In this document: positions 1 to 7,566 of the stretch, piece by piece | Layout of the letters: the number at the start of each line of letters is the position of its first letter | Numbering within the stretch: position 1 is the stretch's first letter | Assembly: GCA_030587525.1 (NCBI GenBank) | Contig: JAUQYW010000060.1 | Span: forward strand, 1-44,244 | Source: Candidatus Sigynarchaeota archaeon | GTDB taxonomy: Archaea; Asgardarchaeota; Lokiarchaeia; Sigynarchaeales; Sigynarchaeaceae | Direction: 5' to 3' | DNA: 44,244 nt | Position numbers and translations under genes: made by a program | The notes under the pieces: generated by a model | Databases searched by the model: none | What the model was told of the DNA's origin: nothing | What the model saw: the letters and a program-made list of their open reading frames with translations, nothing else

Positions 1-2
1 AT

Positions 3-329
3 GCCGACATCGTGGTCGCTGCAGACTGCACGGCCTTCTCGTTCGGGAACTTTCACCAGGAATTCTTGAAAGGCAAGGTGCTGATCATCTTTTGTCCCAA
101 GCTGGACAGCGATCTTGAAAGTTACACGGAGAAACTCGCCCAGATCTTCAAGGAACATGCGGTCAAGTCGATCACGCTCGTGCACATGCAAGTCCCGTGC
201 TGCTTCGGCCAAAAATCCGTCGTGGACGGGGCCATGAAGCAAGCCGGCAAAAAAATTCCCGTGAAAGAATACATCATCAGCATACAAGGGGAAATCATGC
301 CACAAGTGGCCCGGTTCTTCCGCATGTAA
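3..329 (+). CDS. C-terminal part of a 4Fe-4S ferredoxin-type protein (5' truncated by window edge)
   Basis: The reading frame is open from the first bases of the window, so the gene starts upstream and only about 108 C-terminal residues are visible. The visible part matches the C-terminal domain of a widespread anaerobe/archaeal protein family that carries two 4Fe-4S motifs at its N terminus, which would lie outside the window. Recognisable stretches are VVAADCTAFSF, the FCPKLDSD segment and HMQVPCCFG with its paired cysteines. The exact biochemical role of this domain is not established; an electron-transfer or redox-sensing job is the usual assumption. The gene is followed at once by a hairpin plus T-tract, so it is probably the last gene of its transcript. 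An in-frame ATG is absent near the edge and the GTG at 12 is probably internal. Confidence 0.75.
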   Translation, partial: ADIVVAADCTAFSFGNFHQEFLKGKVLIIFCPKLDSDLESYTEKLAQIFKEHAVKSITLVHMQVPCCFGQKSVVDGAMKQAGKKIPVKEYIISIQGEIMPQVARFFRM

Positions 330-351
330 AAATGAAAGGAGATCGAGATCG

Positions 352-387
352 TTTATGGTTACGACTGAACCATAAAGTCTTTTTTTT
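352..387 (+). terminator. Hairpin plus T8 tract after the ferredoxin-type gene
   Basis: A perfect 9-bp inverted repeat (352-360 pairing with 368-376, 7-nt loop) is followed three bases later by eight T residues (380-387). It lies 22 bases past the stop codon at 329 and just before the next start at 414. This is the form of an intrinsic terminator. Archaeal RNA polymerase mainly needs the U-tract, so the stem may be auxiliary or protect the RNA 3' end. Confidence 0.7.
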
Positions 388-413
388 ACCTCGACGTTTT
401 ATCCTTGATTCTG

Positions 414-899
414 ATGTCTGATACTACAACATCGACTTCTGGCGCAGCTCGTAAAATATATAAGGGCACTGCCAAGGACAAAACGCTGGTCTTCGGTATA
501 CGCATCCCAAGAATCAGATTAACAAGCCTGGGGGCTTCCACCATCTCGTTGCCCTCCCCGCCACGTATGCTCGTGCTCATGGCGACTTACATCCTGTTAT
601 TCTGGCTCATGAGCGGCGGCATCTACTTCATGGTGCGTAATCCCATCGCGGTCGGCGCTCGTGGAAATGATCCGCTATTTTTCTATCCCAGCATGAACGA
701 TTCCTTCGTCATCGAAGGCATCATCGCGGCCATCATGCTGTTCACGGCGGGTATCGGCATGGTTCTCGTGTATCAATCCAGCTTGCAAAAATTGAATCGT
801 TCGTATGCCATGAAGCTGCTCGTTGTTGGGTTGTTGCTCGGCATCATTTCATTCATGGCGCTGCAATGGATCATCCGCATCAAGCTCCAGGAAATATAA
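414..899 (+). CDS. OSTC/OST3-OST6-like oligosaccharyltransferase accessory subunit (membrane)
   Basis: A 161-residue protein starting at ATG 414 (a TTG lies three codons upstream). A polar N-terminal tail of about 50 residues leads through a proline-containing amphipathic segment (SLPSPPRM) into three predicted membrane helices, roughly residues 51-72, 101-124 and 132-154. From memory the order matches eukaryotic OSTC/DC2 and the membrane part of OST3/OST6: a first helix ending SGGIYF, a short NPIAVG loop, then VIEGIIAA opening helix two, LNRS before helix three, and a basic end RIKLQ. In eukaryotes these proteins tie the oligosaccharyltransferase to the Sec61 translocon. Here the likely role is an accessory subunit of an AglB/Stt3-type N-glycosylation enzyme in the cytoplasmic membrane. 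No catalytic subunit is in the window. Another three-helix membrane protein is the alternative. Confidence 0.65.
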   Translation: MSDTTTSTSGAARKIYKGTAKDKTLVFGIRIPRIRLTSLGASTISLPSPPRMLVLMATYILLFWLMSGGIYFMVRNPIAVGARGNDPLFFYPSMNDSFVIEGIIAAIMLFTAGIGMVLVYQSSLQKLNRSYAMKLLVVGLLLGIISFMALQWIIRIKLQEI

Positions 900-1193
900 C
901 CAAGGTACTCCTTTTTCCTCATCAAATCAGCCAAAAACGTGATTTCTCCTTTTATTATTGATTTGCAAGGATTACATAAGATTTTACATTCAGAAATGAA
1001 CGAAAACTCCCTTGGATTGCCCGAATAGAGGATCGTGACATTGGAAATTGCGATTGACTCGCGCGCGCCGAAGTCTCTTGTATTTATACCCGGATTCATT
1101 TAGATCCTTATCTCCACAAGATGAATCGGGTGAAGGATCGCCCGTTCTAAAAAAAGCACGAGGGATCGAGACATTCCAGCCGACCGGGATTTC
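900..1193. other. Intergenic region without recognised gene
   Basis: About 294 bases between the OSTC-like gene and the hydrolase-like gene. I see T-rich stretches just after the stop at 899 that could end transcription, and an AT-rich segment (ATTTATACC around 1081-1089) that could serve as a TATA box for the downstream gene, though it would leave a leader of about 80 bases. No tRNA-like T-arm or cloverleaf and no convincing small ORF were found. Confidence 0.4.
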
Positions 1194-2033
1194 GTGAAAA
1201 GGACGAAATGCATTGCTTATGAGGAATACATTCCTTCCCAAGGCAATCCGTCCGTGATCGCATTGTTCATTAACGGGTGGGATTCTTCCCCGGCCTTTTT
1301 TCATGATTTGGTCCGCAGCATCGATGCGCTGAATTTGCGTTGCATCCTGGTCGATTTCAAGTTCGATACAAGGGATGCCGGCACTACCTTCGTTAAGATG
1401 TCACCCGTAGCACGTGCGGTAACGATAAAGGAATTGCTCGATGAGCTCGCGATCGACCGGCTCGGCATCGTTGCCTTTGGTATGTTCGGCGGGGCCATTG
1501 CGCGGCAGTTAGTCCAAAAACTTGGAATAGACCGGTTCAAATTCATCACCATGCTCGCACCCGGTCCATGTCTCATCGACAACACGTTGCGCGACGCGTT
1601 TTGGAATCTATTGCCACTGGAGACGCGTTCTGGCATTCTCGATATGAAGCGCGAGGACCTTCATGCTTTGGCCCAGAAGGCTGTTGACCTGTTCCACGAC
1701 GGTTTCACGCCGAGATTGACCCGTGACGAGATGCTTACCGACTTGCTCGGCATGGTCGACGAGCTGCATGTGATTTCCGACATCCAAGCCTCGAAACAAC
1801 GGCACGCATTTGGTATTCCCGTTGAAATGATCTGCGGCGAGCTCGACGAGGTGGTACCCCTGGAGCTTTCGTTCAAGACCATGCGTGGGTTTGGCGAGGT
1901 GCAGGTCAATATCATTCCGATGGCGGGGCATTTCTTCCCTCTCGATTACCCGGAGGAAACCGCGAACTGCATCCGTGACTTTCTCGTGGAAAAAGTAGAT
2001 GGTATTTCGAGCGCAAAGGTATGGGCTGTTTGA
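1194..2033 (+). CDS. Alpha/beta-hydrolase-fold protein lacking the nucleophile (probable pseudo-hydrolase)
   Basis: A 279-residue protein starting at GTG 1194; no ATG start is available before the conserved fold. The core reads as an alpha/beta hydrolase: strand VIALFINGWDSS, the nucleophile-elbow region near residues 91-102, an acid-turn strand with GELDEVVPLE, and a late histidine in MAGHFFPLDYPEE. The elbow is AFGMFGG where the family has GxSxG. No serine, cysteine or aspartate occupies the nucleophile position; Met97 or Gly96 aligns there depending on register. The acid and histidine are retained. The protein is therefore either non-catalytic, perhaps a binding or scaffold protein, or uses another mechanism. 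It is alone on its strand and converges on the isomerase gene with only one base between the two stop codons. No distinctive Shine-Dalgarno site is seen. Confidence 0.65.
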   Translation: MKRTKCIAYEEYIPSQGNPSVIALFINGWDSSPAFFHDLVRSIDALNLRCILVDFKFDTRDAGTTFVKMSPVARAVTIKELLDELAIDRLGIVAFGMFGGAIARQLVQKLGIDRFKFITMLAPGPCLIDNTLRDAFWNLLPLETRSGILDMKREDLHALAQKAVDLFHDGFTPRLTRDEMLTDLLGMVDELHVISDIQASKQRHAFGIPVEMICGELDEVVPLELSFKTMRGFGEVQVNIIPMAGHFFPLDYPEETANCIRDFLVEKVDGISSAKVWAV

Positions 2034-2034
2034 T

Positions 2035-2907
2035 TTACTTGCTGCTAGCAGCAAGACCGTCCTTGAGCGTTTTCAGGCCGAGCAACAAACCTTCCTTGAT
2101 CTTCTCGTCGCCAGATATAAACGCGTTGTCCTCGTGCTCGATGTTGATAGCACCGGAGAACCCTTGTTTCTTGAGGATCTTGAACAGCGCCTTCCAGTCG
2201 ATCACGCCGAGCCCGGGAATCTTGTATTCCCACCATCCCGGCTCGTAGAGACCCCGATCCGCGAGGACATCCTTGTTGATGACCGTGTCCTTCGCATGCA
2301 GCGTGAACACCTTTTTCTTGGCCGTAAATTCATCAAGTGCCTTTTTCCAGTCAATTTGCAGCCACACCAGGTGCGAGGGGTCGAACTCCAGGCCGAGATT
2401 CGGCGAGTCCTCGGATGCCGTGAAAATTTCCCGCCAGAAATAAGGTGAGCGGCCTATGTTCGAGCCTCCAGCGGGGCAATTCTCGATGGCCATTTTCACG
2501 CCGTGGCTCTTGGCGTGGTCGACGAGGGGCATAAAATGCTCCTCGAACAAGCCCATTTCCTGGTACATGGTGCCACCGGCCCCGCCGACGAAGCATGCCA
2601 CGAGGCTCACTTCAAGCTGGCTCGCGGCCTCGATCACCTTTTTCATGTGGGCGTTATTTTTGTCACGGCTGCCCGGGTCTAGGTGATTCGTGCAATATGC
2701 CAGGCTCGTGATCTCGATGGAATTTTTCTTGCAAGGAGTCCTCACGTCGCCTGCCTTGCCGGAAAGCACTTTGCTCACGTCGACGATGGCACCAGGTCCT
2801 GCCGCCAGTTCAAACGTCTCGAAGCCGACCTGATGTGCCCACGCGGCGCTTTCATCCAGGCCCTTGTTCCGAAACAAGTTATGGAAACCCAATTTTATCT
2901 GTCCCAT
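2035..2907 (-). CDS. Sugar phosphate isomerase/epimerase-like TIM-barrel protein
   Basis: A 290-residue protein of the xylose-isomerase-like TIM-barrel superfamily (AP_endonuc_2 type). Visible signatures are the N-terminal strand IKLGFHNLF, a central LVACFVGGAGG segment, the metal-binding region MAIENCP, then LGLEFDPSHLVWLQID, the histidine strand VFTLHAKDT and the late NIEHEDNAF. These give the usual Glu/Asp/His/Glu set of divalent-metal ligands. Members isomerise or epimerise keto-sugars or inositols; the substrate cannot be told from sequence. The start at ATG 2907 is supported by a GAGG Shine-Dalgarno site 7-10 bases upstream. It lies 14 bases downstream of the large solenoid gene on the same strand, so it is probably translated from the same transcript. 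Confidence 0.8.
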   Translation of the reverse strand: MGQIKLGFHNLFRNKGLDESAAWAHQVGFETFELAAGPGAIVDVSKVLSGKAGDVRTPCKKNSIEITSLAYCTNHLDPGSRDKNNAHMKKVIEAASQLEVSLVACFVGGAGGTMYQEMGLFEEHFMPLVDHAKSHGVKMAIENCPAGGSNIGRSPYFWREIFTASEDSPNLGLEFDPSHLVWLQIDWKKALDEFTAKKKVFTLHAKDTVINKDVLADRGLYEPGWWEYKIPGLGVIDWKALFKILKKQGFSGAINIEHEDNAFISGDEKIKEGLLLGLKTLKDGLAASSK

Positions 2908-2921
2908 GTTTCACATCCTCT

Positions 2922-5900
2922 TCAAATCATTTTCAATGCGTTCGTGTCGAATAATTCTCGCTCTTTATCGAGCAGTGGTAAACTATCAAAGATACTCTTG
3001 AAATCTTGCAACTTGGACGGGATTTTCTTTTCTATGCATCGTAAAAACATGCTAATCGCGTTCGTCATGCAATGGCTTCCAATCGTCTCATTGCCCTTGT
3101 AAGTCGTCGTGATGTTCTTGAAGACGGCGGAAATTTCCTTCACATCGACGTGCTCACGTGCCATGATCATGATCGAGATCCACAAGGATGTCCATCCCAG
3201 GAGAATATCTCCTGCATCGAAAAATCGAAATGCTTCGTCTTGGTAGAACAGCGCCGCCTTGTCGAATTTCTTTTGCACGAGATACGGCAAGCCATACAAT
3301 TTTCCTTCTCGTTCCAGCACTTGCCGCCTCGCGAGCAGCGCCATCTGAACCGGTTCGAATTCCATGCAAGTCATTTCAGCGATGACGGGGAGCGCGTCGT
3401 CGATCTTCTTCTCGAACTCGTCCGCCGGGGGTTTCTCCTTCTTCACCTTCACGCTCTCGGGAACGGGCTTGTGGAGGACCTTGTAGATCAAGAATCGCTC
3501 GCCGTTGATGAGGGGGAGCAGCTCCATGAGCATGATGGCCTCCCCGATGTCGGCACCCATTTCGAGGTGGATGGCCTTGACTAGCAGCAGCGCGAGCTTC
3601 CAGCCATATTCCTCCTCGATAGCTGATTTCACCTCTGGTGAACCTTTCTCGATGATGCCGAGGATGTTCGTGATGGCGACCGTGTCGTTTCGCTTCAACG
3701 CGAGCAGTTGCGATGCGATGGCCGAAAGCGCAATCTCCCTAGCATTCGAAGACTTTAGGAAGAATTGCGTGGCCACCTGCTGGTTTTTCTCGTACTTGTC
3801 GAGTGGTTTCAACAGTGCATCCGGGTCAGTTACGAAACACGTCAATTGCTCAGGGATCTTCTTGTCATTTTTCCATGCCTTGAGTAATTCTTCCCTGGCA
3901 TCCCGATGGCCCGCAAGCTGTGGCTGATTCAGGAGTAAGAGGCGCTTGAGCTCGAGCAACTCCTCGTGGATAACCCTCGACTCTTCCTGCTTCTTGTATT
4001 CGTCCTCCTTGCTCAAGGCTTGTTCTTGCGATATTTGCACGAGGCGGGCAGTGAAACGGCGTTTCTTGTCGAGATCGACCAGTTGATTCATCAAGTCCTC
4101 GACGGGTGTGAGATCGTTGGAATCGATGTGAAATTGGATGAGGTTCTCGAGAATATCGTCAACGTTCGTGGATACCTTGCCGTGAACCTCGGATAAAGAG
4201 AGTAGCAGCTTGAACTTGTCCAGCTTCGCCGTGGCAACCTTGATTGCATCGGCATTCTTGTCCTTGCTCGCGAGGCGGGCTTCTTGCAAGAGAGCCTGGG
4301 CCAAGCACGTCGCCAGTGCATCGGCTTGCGCGTGGAAGTTGTTGGTCCGTGCCTGGTTCTGATAATGCTCGATCACGCTGCTGAAATAGAGATCATTGAC
4401 GGTTATGCTCTTGGACTGGATGTTTTGTGCGATGATATTCATCAAGGCCTCCTGTTTTGAATCCGGGAGGAAATCGATGAGCCCGCTCACGTCGAGCAGG
4501 TATGTGCCCTTCACGAGGTGCTCCATGACCTGGAAGACCAGGTCCGAGGCAATGTCGGTATGGTCAAGATCTCTCAACCACTGGGCGTTGATCTTCAAGA
4601 AACTGGCAGCACGGTCTGGATTGCCTTGATCGGCGATATCGAACAAGATCTTCCGTCGAGATTTTGCATATAGCAGTGCATCTTCTTGCTGCTCCTTGAA
4701 ATACACCAGCAACCGCTGATAAGCGCTCTTCTTGAGGGCCTCCTTCTTTTCCCGGCTCTCGATCTCGGTTTCCTTCTCCTTGGCGACCCGTCTCGCGGAG
4801 AGCTGCTTGACGAGCAGCTGGTCCTGGACGAGCGGGATGATTTTCTCCAATTCGTGATAGCTCTGTGCCTCGGTAAGATATGCACAAATCGCGGCGAGCT
4901 GTTGATCCGGGATGGAAACGGGGATATTCATGTGATCCCGCACCGCGACGAGCTCGTCGACGAGCAAGAGCGAATCCCCAATGAATTGTTGCTCCACCTT
5001 GTCCTTGAGCATCGCGAGCTTGATCTGCACTTGCTTCTTGGCAAGTTCCGTGGCACTTTCCCGCAGATCGTGTTTCAAGTAGATCTTCGTGATGGTGTCG
5101 AGCTGGAAATTGGCCTTTTCCAGCAGCTCTTGCTTGACGAGATAATCGATGCCCCGCGTGATCTTTTCCTTCAGCGTGGCGAGATAGCTCGCCGGAGACT
5201 TGATTTGTCCGAGGAGATCTGGGATTTTCTCGAACTCGAAGATCGATACCCACGCGTCGATAGCCTTGATGAATAAATCCTCTCCGTACGATATGTCGAC
5301 GAACTCATTGCGGTTCCAAAAGGCTCCTTCCTGGAACTTGAGCGCGGCCTCCTCGAACTTATGCTGGTTGACGAAAGCAGTGGCCTGGTTCACCAGGAAC
5401 TGCAAGTGCTTCTGTTTGAGGAAATACGCCCTCGCCTTTTCCCCAAGCTGCTCGCAGATCCGGGCCGCGAGCATGTATTCGGTCGCCATTTCCAGCCATC
5501 GGGCACCGATCGCCCCCAGCACGAGGGATTCCAGCCTCTTCTTTTCCTTGGCCACGATGGAGAGCATGTAAAAAGTGCGCCCGAGGAATATTTTATCGAT
5601 TTGCTTCAAATCTTGCTCGATCTTTGCCGACATGATTTGCCAAGCGATGCCAGACCGCAGCCACGCACCTTCCAGGTTCACCGGGCCAGCGTCGGGGTGC
5701 TGGATGATCCCGTTCAGCAACACCTTGAGGATGGTCGAGAAATGTTCGATTGCAGCCTGACTCAAGGTCATGCACTCGACGACGCGGTGCTCCCACACCT
5801 TGCGGATGAATCCATCGTCAAACAAGGTGGCTTGCCCCGCGGCATTCACGATCGTTATCATGACCGGTAAAAACCTGATGGATCGTTCAAGGATGTTCAG

Positions 5901-6194
5901 GTATTCGAGTGTAGTGTCCGCGCTAGGATCGGAAGCGGGATCGACGAATAACAAGATACCGTCACTGCCTTTCATAGCTTCCTCGAAATCAACCTTGGTG
6001 ACATCCCTGACGAGCCAAAACTCGGCATTCACCAGGCTATCCTTGTCCAGCGCGATCTCAGCGTTGCGAATCGAGACTCCCGGAATCGAGATGGTCGTAT
6101 CTTCCACGGTATTCAAGATCGTGCATGCCTCGTCCAGGACAGGCGCGAGCTCACCAAGCGCGAGGAGCGGGATTTTAAAGAGATACCGTGGCAT
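2922..6194 (-). CDS. Large alpha-solenoid protein with degenerate Ras-like GTPase domain at N terminus
   Basis: A 1090-residue soluble protein. The first 165 or so residues have the strand/helix order of a small Ras-superfamily GTPase: strand FKIPLLALG, a GVSIRNAEIAL hairpin, SDGILLFVDP in place of the usual ADGVILVFDV strand, and MITIVNAAG where NKxD would stand. The nucleotide-binding residues are missing: the P-loop reads ALGELAPVLDEA without GKS/T, the DxxG region is WLVRDV, and the G4 lysine and aspartate are replaced. It should therefore not bind GTP normally. The remaining 900 residues are almost entirely amphipathic helices with TPR-like pairs, for example around KFEEAALKFQEGAFWNR, and two highly charged stretches. 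It lies 43 bases downstream of the LRR gene and 14 bases upstream of the isomerase gene. A scaffold or membrane-trafficking-like role is conceivable, but no function is shown. Confidence 0.7.
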   Translation of the reverse strand: MPRYLFKIPLLALGELAPVLDEACTILNTVEDTTISIPGVSIRNAEIALDKDSLVNAEFWLVRDVTKVDFEEAMKGSDGILLFVDPASDPSADTTLEYLNILERSIRFLPVMITIVNAAGQATLFDDGFIRKVWEHRVVECMTLSQAAIEHFSTILKVLLNGIIQHPDAGPVNLEGAWLRSGIAWQIMSAKIEQDLKQIDKIFLGRTFYMLSIVAKEKKRLESLVLGAIGARWLEMATEYMLAARICEQLGEKARAYFLKQKHLQFLVNQATAFVNQHKFEEAALKFQEGAFWNRNEFVDISYGEDLFIKAIDAWVSIFEFEKIPDLLGQIKSPASYLATLKEKITRGIDYLVKQELLEKANFQLDTITKIYLKHDLRESATELAKKQVQIKLAMLKDKVEQQFIGDSLLLVDELVAVRDHMNIPVSIPDQQLAAICAYLTEAQSYHELEKIIPLVQDQLLVKQLSARRVAKEKETEIESREKKEALKKSAYQRLLVYFKEQQEDALLYAKSRRKILFDIADQGNPDRAASFLKINAQWLRDLDHTDIASDLVFQVMEHLVKGTYLLDVSGLIDFLPDSKQEALMNIIAQNIQSKSITVNDLYFSSVIEHYQNQARTNNFHAQADALATCLAQALLQEARLASKDKNADAIKVATAKLDKFKLLLSLSEVHGKVSTNVDDILENLIQFHIDSNDLTPVEDLMNQLVDLDKKRRFTARLVQISQEQALSKEDEYKKQEESRVIHEELLELKRLLLLNQPQLAGHRDAREELLKAWKNDKKIPEQLTCFVTDPDALLKPLDKYEKNQQVATQFFLKSSNAREIALSAIASQLLALKRNDTVAITNILGIIEKGSPEVKSAIEEEYGWKLALLLVKAIHLEMGADIGEAIMLMELLPLINGERFLIYKVLHKPVPESVKVKKEKPPADEFEKKIDDALPVIAEMTCMEFEPVQMALLARRQVLEREGKLYGLPYLVQKKFDKAALFYQDEAFRFFDAGDILLGWTSLWISIMIMAREHVDVKEISAVFKNITTTYKGNETIGSHCMTNAISMFLRCIEKKIPSKLQDFKSIFDSLPLLDKERELFDTNALKMI

Positions 6195-6237
6195 GTTGAT
6201 TGAATATTAGCTTCCTAGATAAAAAAATGAGTTATTT

Positions 6238-7143
6238 TTACCCGTACAATTTCTCATAGCATTCACAGCATGGGATGCCGACCTTCTGCTTTGGTTTGCC
6301 GTCCTTGGCACTATTCATGAACGCGATCAACGTGTCCCGAAGTCCTTGAGTCGCGGGATCCGTGCTGAAAAAAAACTCGGCGAGCGACGTGTCGTGGTTC
6401 TGCTTGCCGCACACGGGACACTCCGAGTAGAAATGGACGAACCGGCGCGATTCCGCGTTGCTCAGCTTGTTCAGCTGGGCGAGATCTCGGGCGACGGCAT
6501 CGGGGATTTGCTCCGCATCGACCTTTAACTCCCGCAAATAGATCAGCTTGTCCAAGCCCTCGATCACGTGGAGCTTGTTATCGTGGAGATCCAACTCGTG
6601 GATGAGCCCGAGCTCGTCGAGATGCTCGATCGTTTCGAGGTCGTTCCCGCTGAGATCGAGAATCCGCAAGTTGTAAAACTTCGGGGAGCCTGCAAACGTG
6701 CGGATCCGGTTCTGGCTCACATTAAGAATGCGTAATTGCGAGAGGTTGTCGAGATCCTCCACCACCTCGATCTCGTTCCTCGCCAGCTTCAGCACCCGCA
6801 AGTCGGTAACGCGATCCAGGCCTTGGATCTTGCCGATGTGGTTGCCGGAAAGATCGAGCACGCGCAGTGCCCCCAAGCTGTCCAAGCCCCGCATCACGGT
6901 TATCGCGTTGTTGCCGAGATCGAGCTCGCGCAGCGATGCGAGCTTGTCGAGGCCCTCGATCTCGTGAAGCTTGTTGTTCGATAGGTTCAACTCTTGCAAG
7001 TAGGGGAGCGATTCGAGTCCGGCTATCTCACCGACAGTTTCAATGCCTCTTGATGAGAGATCCAGTCGTCCCGCTTTTATTGGCACGGTTTCTTTTTTCC
7101 ATGTAACGTGGGCAGATTGCATGGCTATGCTATTCCGGGGCAT
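6238..7143 (-). CDS. SDS22-like leucine-rich repeat protein with C-terminal cysteine cluster
   Basis: A 301-residue cytoplasmic protein. Residues about 25-215 form eight to nine 22-residue leucine-rich repeats of the SDS22-like type, with recurring LRELDLGNN / LRVLDLSGN cores and an acidic or glycine-rich GLDKL turn. The C-terminal 80 residues carry CPVCGK followed about 60 residues later by PCCECYEKLYG, a pair of CxxC motifs suited to binding zinc. LRR proteins of this kind act as protein-interaction platforms and are common in Asgard genomes. The start ATG 7143 was taken because it is the first in frame; Met8 is an alternative. The neighbour downstream is the pseudo-GTPase solenoid, so the two may act together. 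There is no signal peptide or membrane segment. Confidence 0.85.
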   Translation of the reverse strand: MPRNSIAMQSAHVTWKKETVPIKAGRLDLSSRGIETVGEIAGLESLPYLQELNLSNNKLHEIEGLDKLASLRELDLGNNAITVMRGLDSLGALRVLDLSGNHIGKIQGLDRVTDLRVLKLARNEIEVVEDLDNLSQLRILNVSQNRIRTFAGSPKFYNLRILDLSGNDLETIEHLDELGLIHELDLHDNKLHVIEGLDKLIYLRELKVDAEQIPDAVARDLAQLNKLSNAESRRFVHFYSECPVCGKQNHDTSLAEFFFSTDPATQGLRDTLIAFMNSAKDGKPKQKVGIPCCECYEKLYG

Positions 7144-7566
7144 TCCGAGTTAATAAGGTATTTTTATGAAATTTCGATATTTTGATATAATCGCAGCGAA
7201 GAATCCGAGCTGGTGTGTCGTGCCAATCGTGCGTTTCTCATGCCGTGCCATTGCTTCGATCGCCGCGCTATGCTGAAAGAGCAAGCCCGGGATCCAGCCT
7301 TCCAGGACATAATCCTATATGCGGGCGTGTCGTAATCCACGTAATCCACTATGAAATCTCGTTAAAAGTTGTGAAGAAAGTATTTTTGTGGGATTTCATT
7401 TTATCTTCATATTAGCGAGATACTTCGAGCATTCGCCACGCACCCGAGTGTCACTCGATAGGTGCACGCGATTGACTATAGATCCTTGGGTAAATACCAC
7501 CGATTATGCCCGAAGTTAAAAGATATTGAAGATAAACGGAAGAGAAAGAAAAATAAGGCCCTTTTA
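7144..7566. other. Divergent intergenic region, no recognised gene
   Basis: About 423 bases between the divergent LRR and EF-2-like genes. AT-rich segments near 7160-7195 (including GATATAATC) are candidates for the promoter of the LRR gene, and 7388-7422 (TTTTATCTTCATATTA) for the EF-2-like gene. A 9-bp tandem repeat GTAATCCAC occurs twice at 7332-7349. The EF-2-like reading frame stays open back to a codon at 7462, but those 35 residues are lysine-rich and unlike the family, so they are treated as leader. No tRNA or small RNA was recognised. Confidence 0.4.

Noticed and set aside
7462..7566. 35-residue N-terminal extension of the EF-2-like protein
   Set aside because: Lysine/arginine-rich and absent from EF-2 proteins; ATG 7567 gives the normal N terminus.
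7144..7566. Possible tRNA or structured RNA in the long divergent gap
   Set aside because: No GGTTCRANYCC-type T-arm, acceptor pairing or anticodon arm could be found on either strand.
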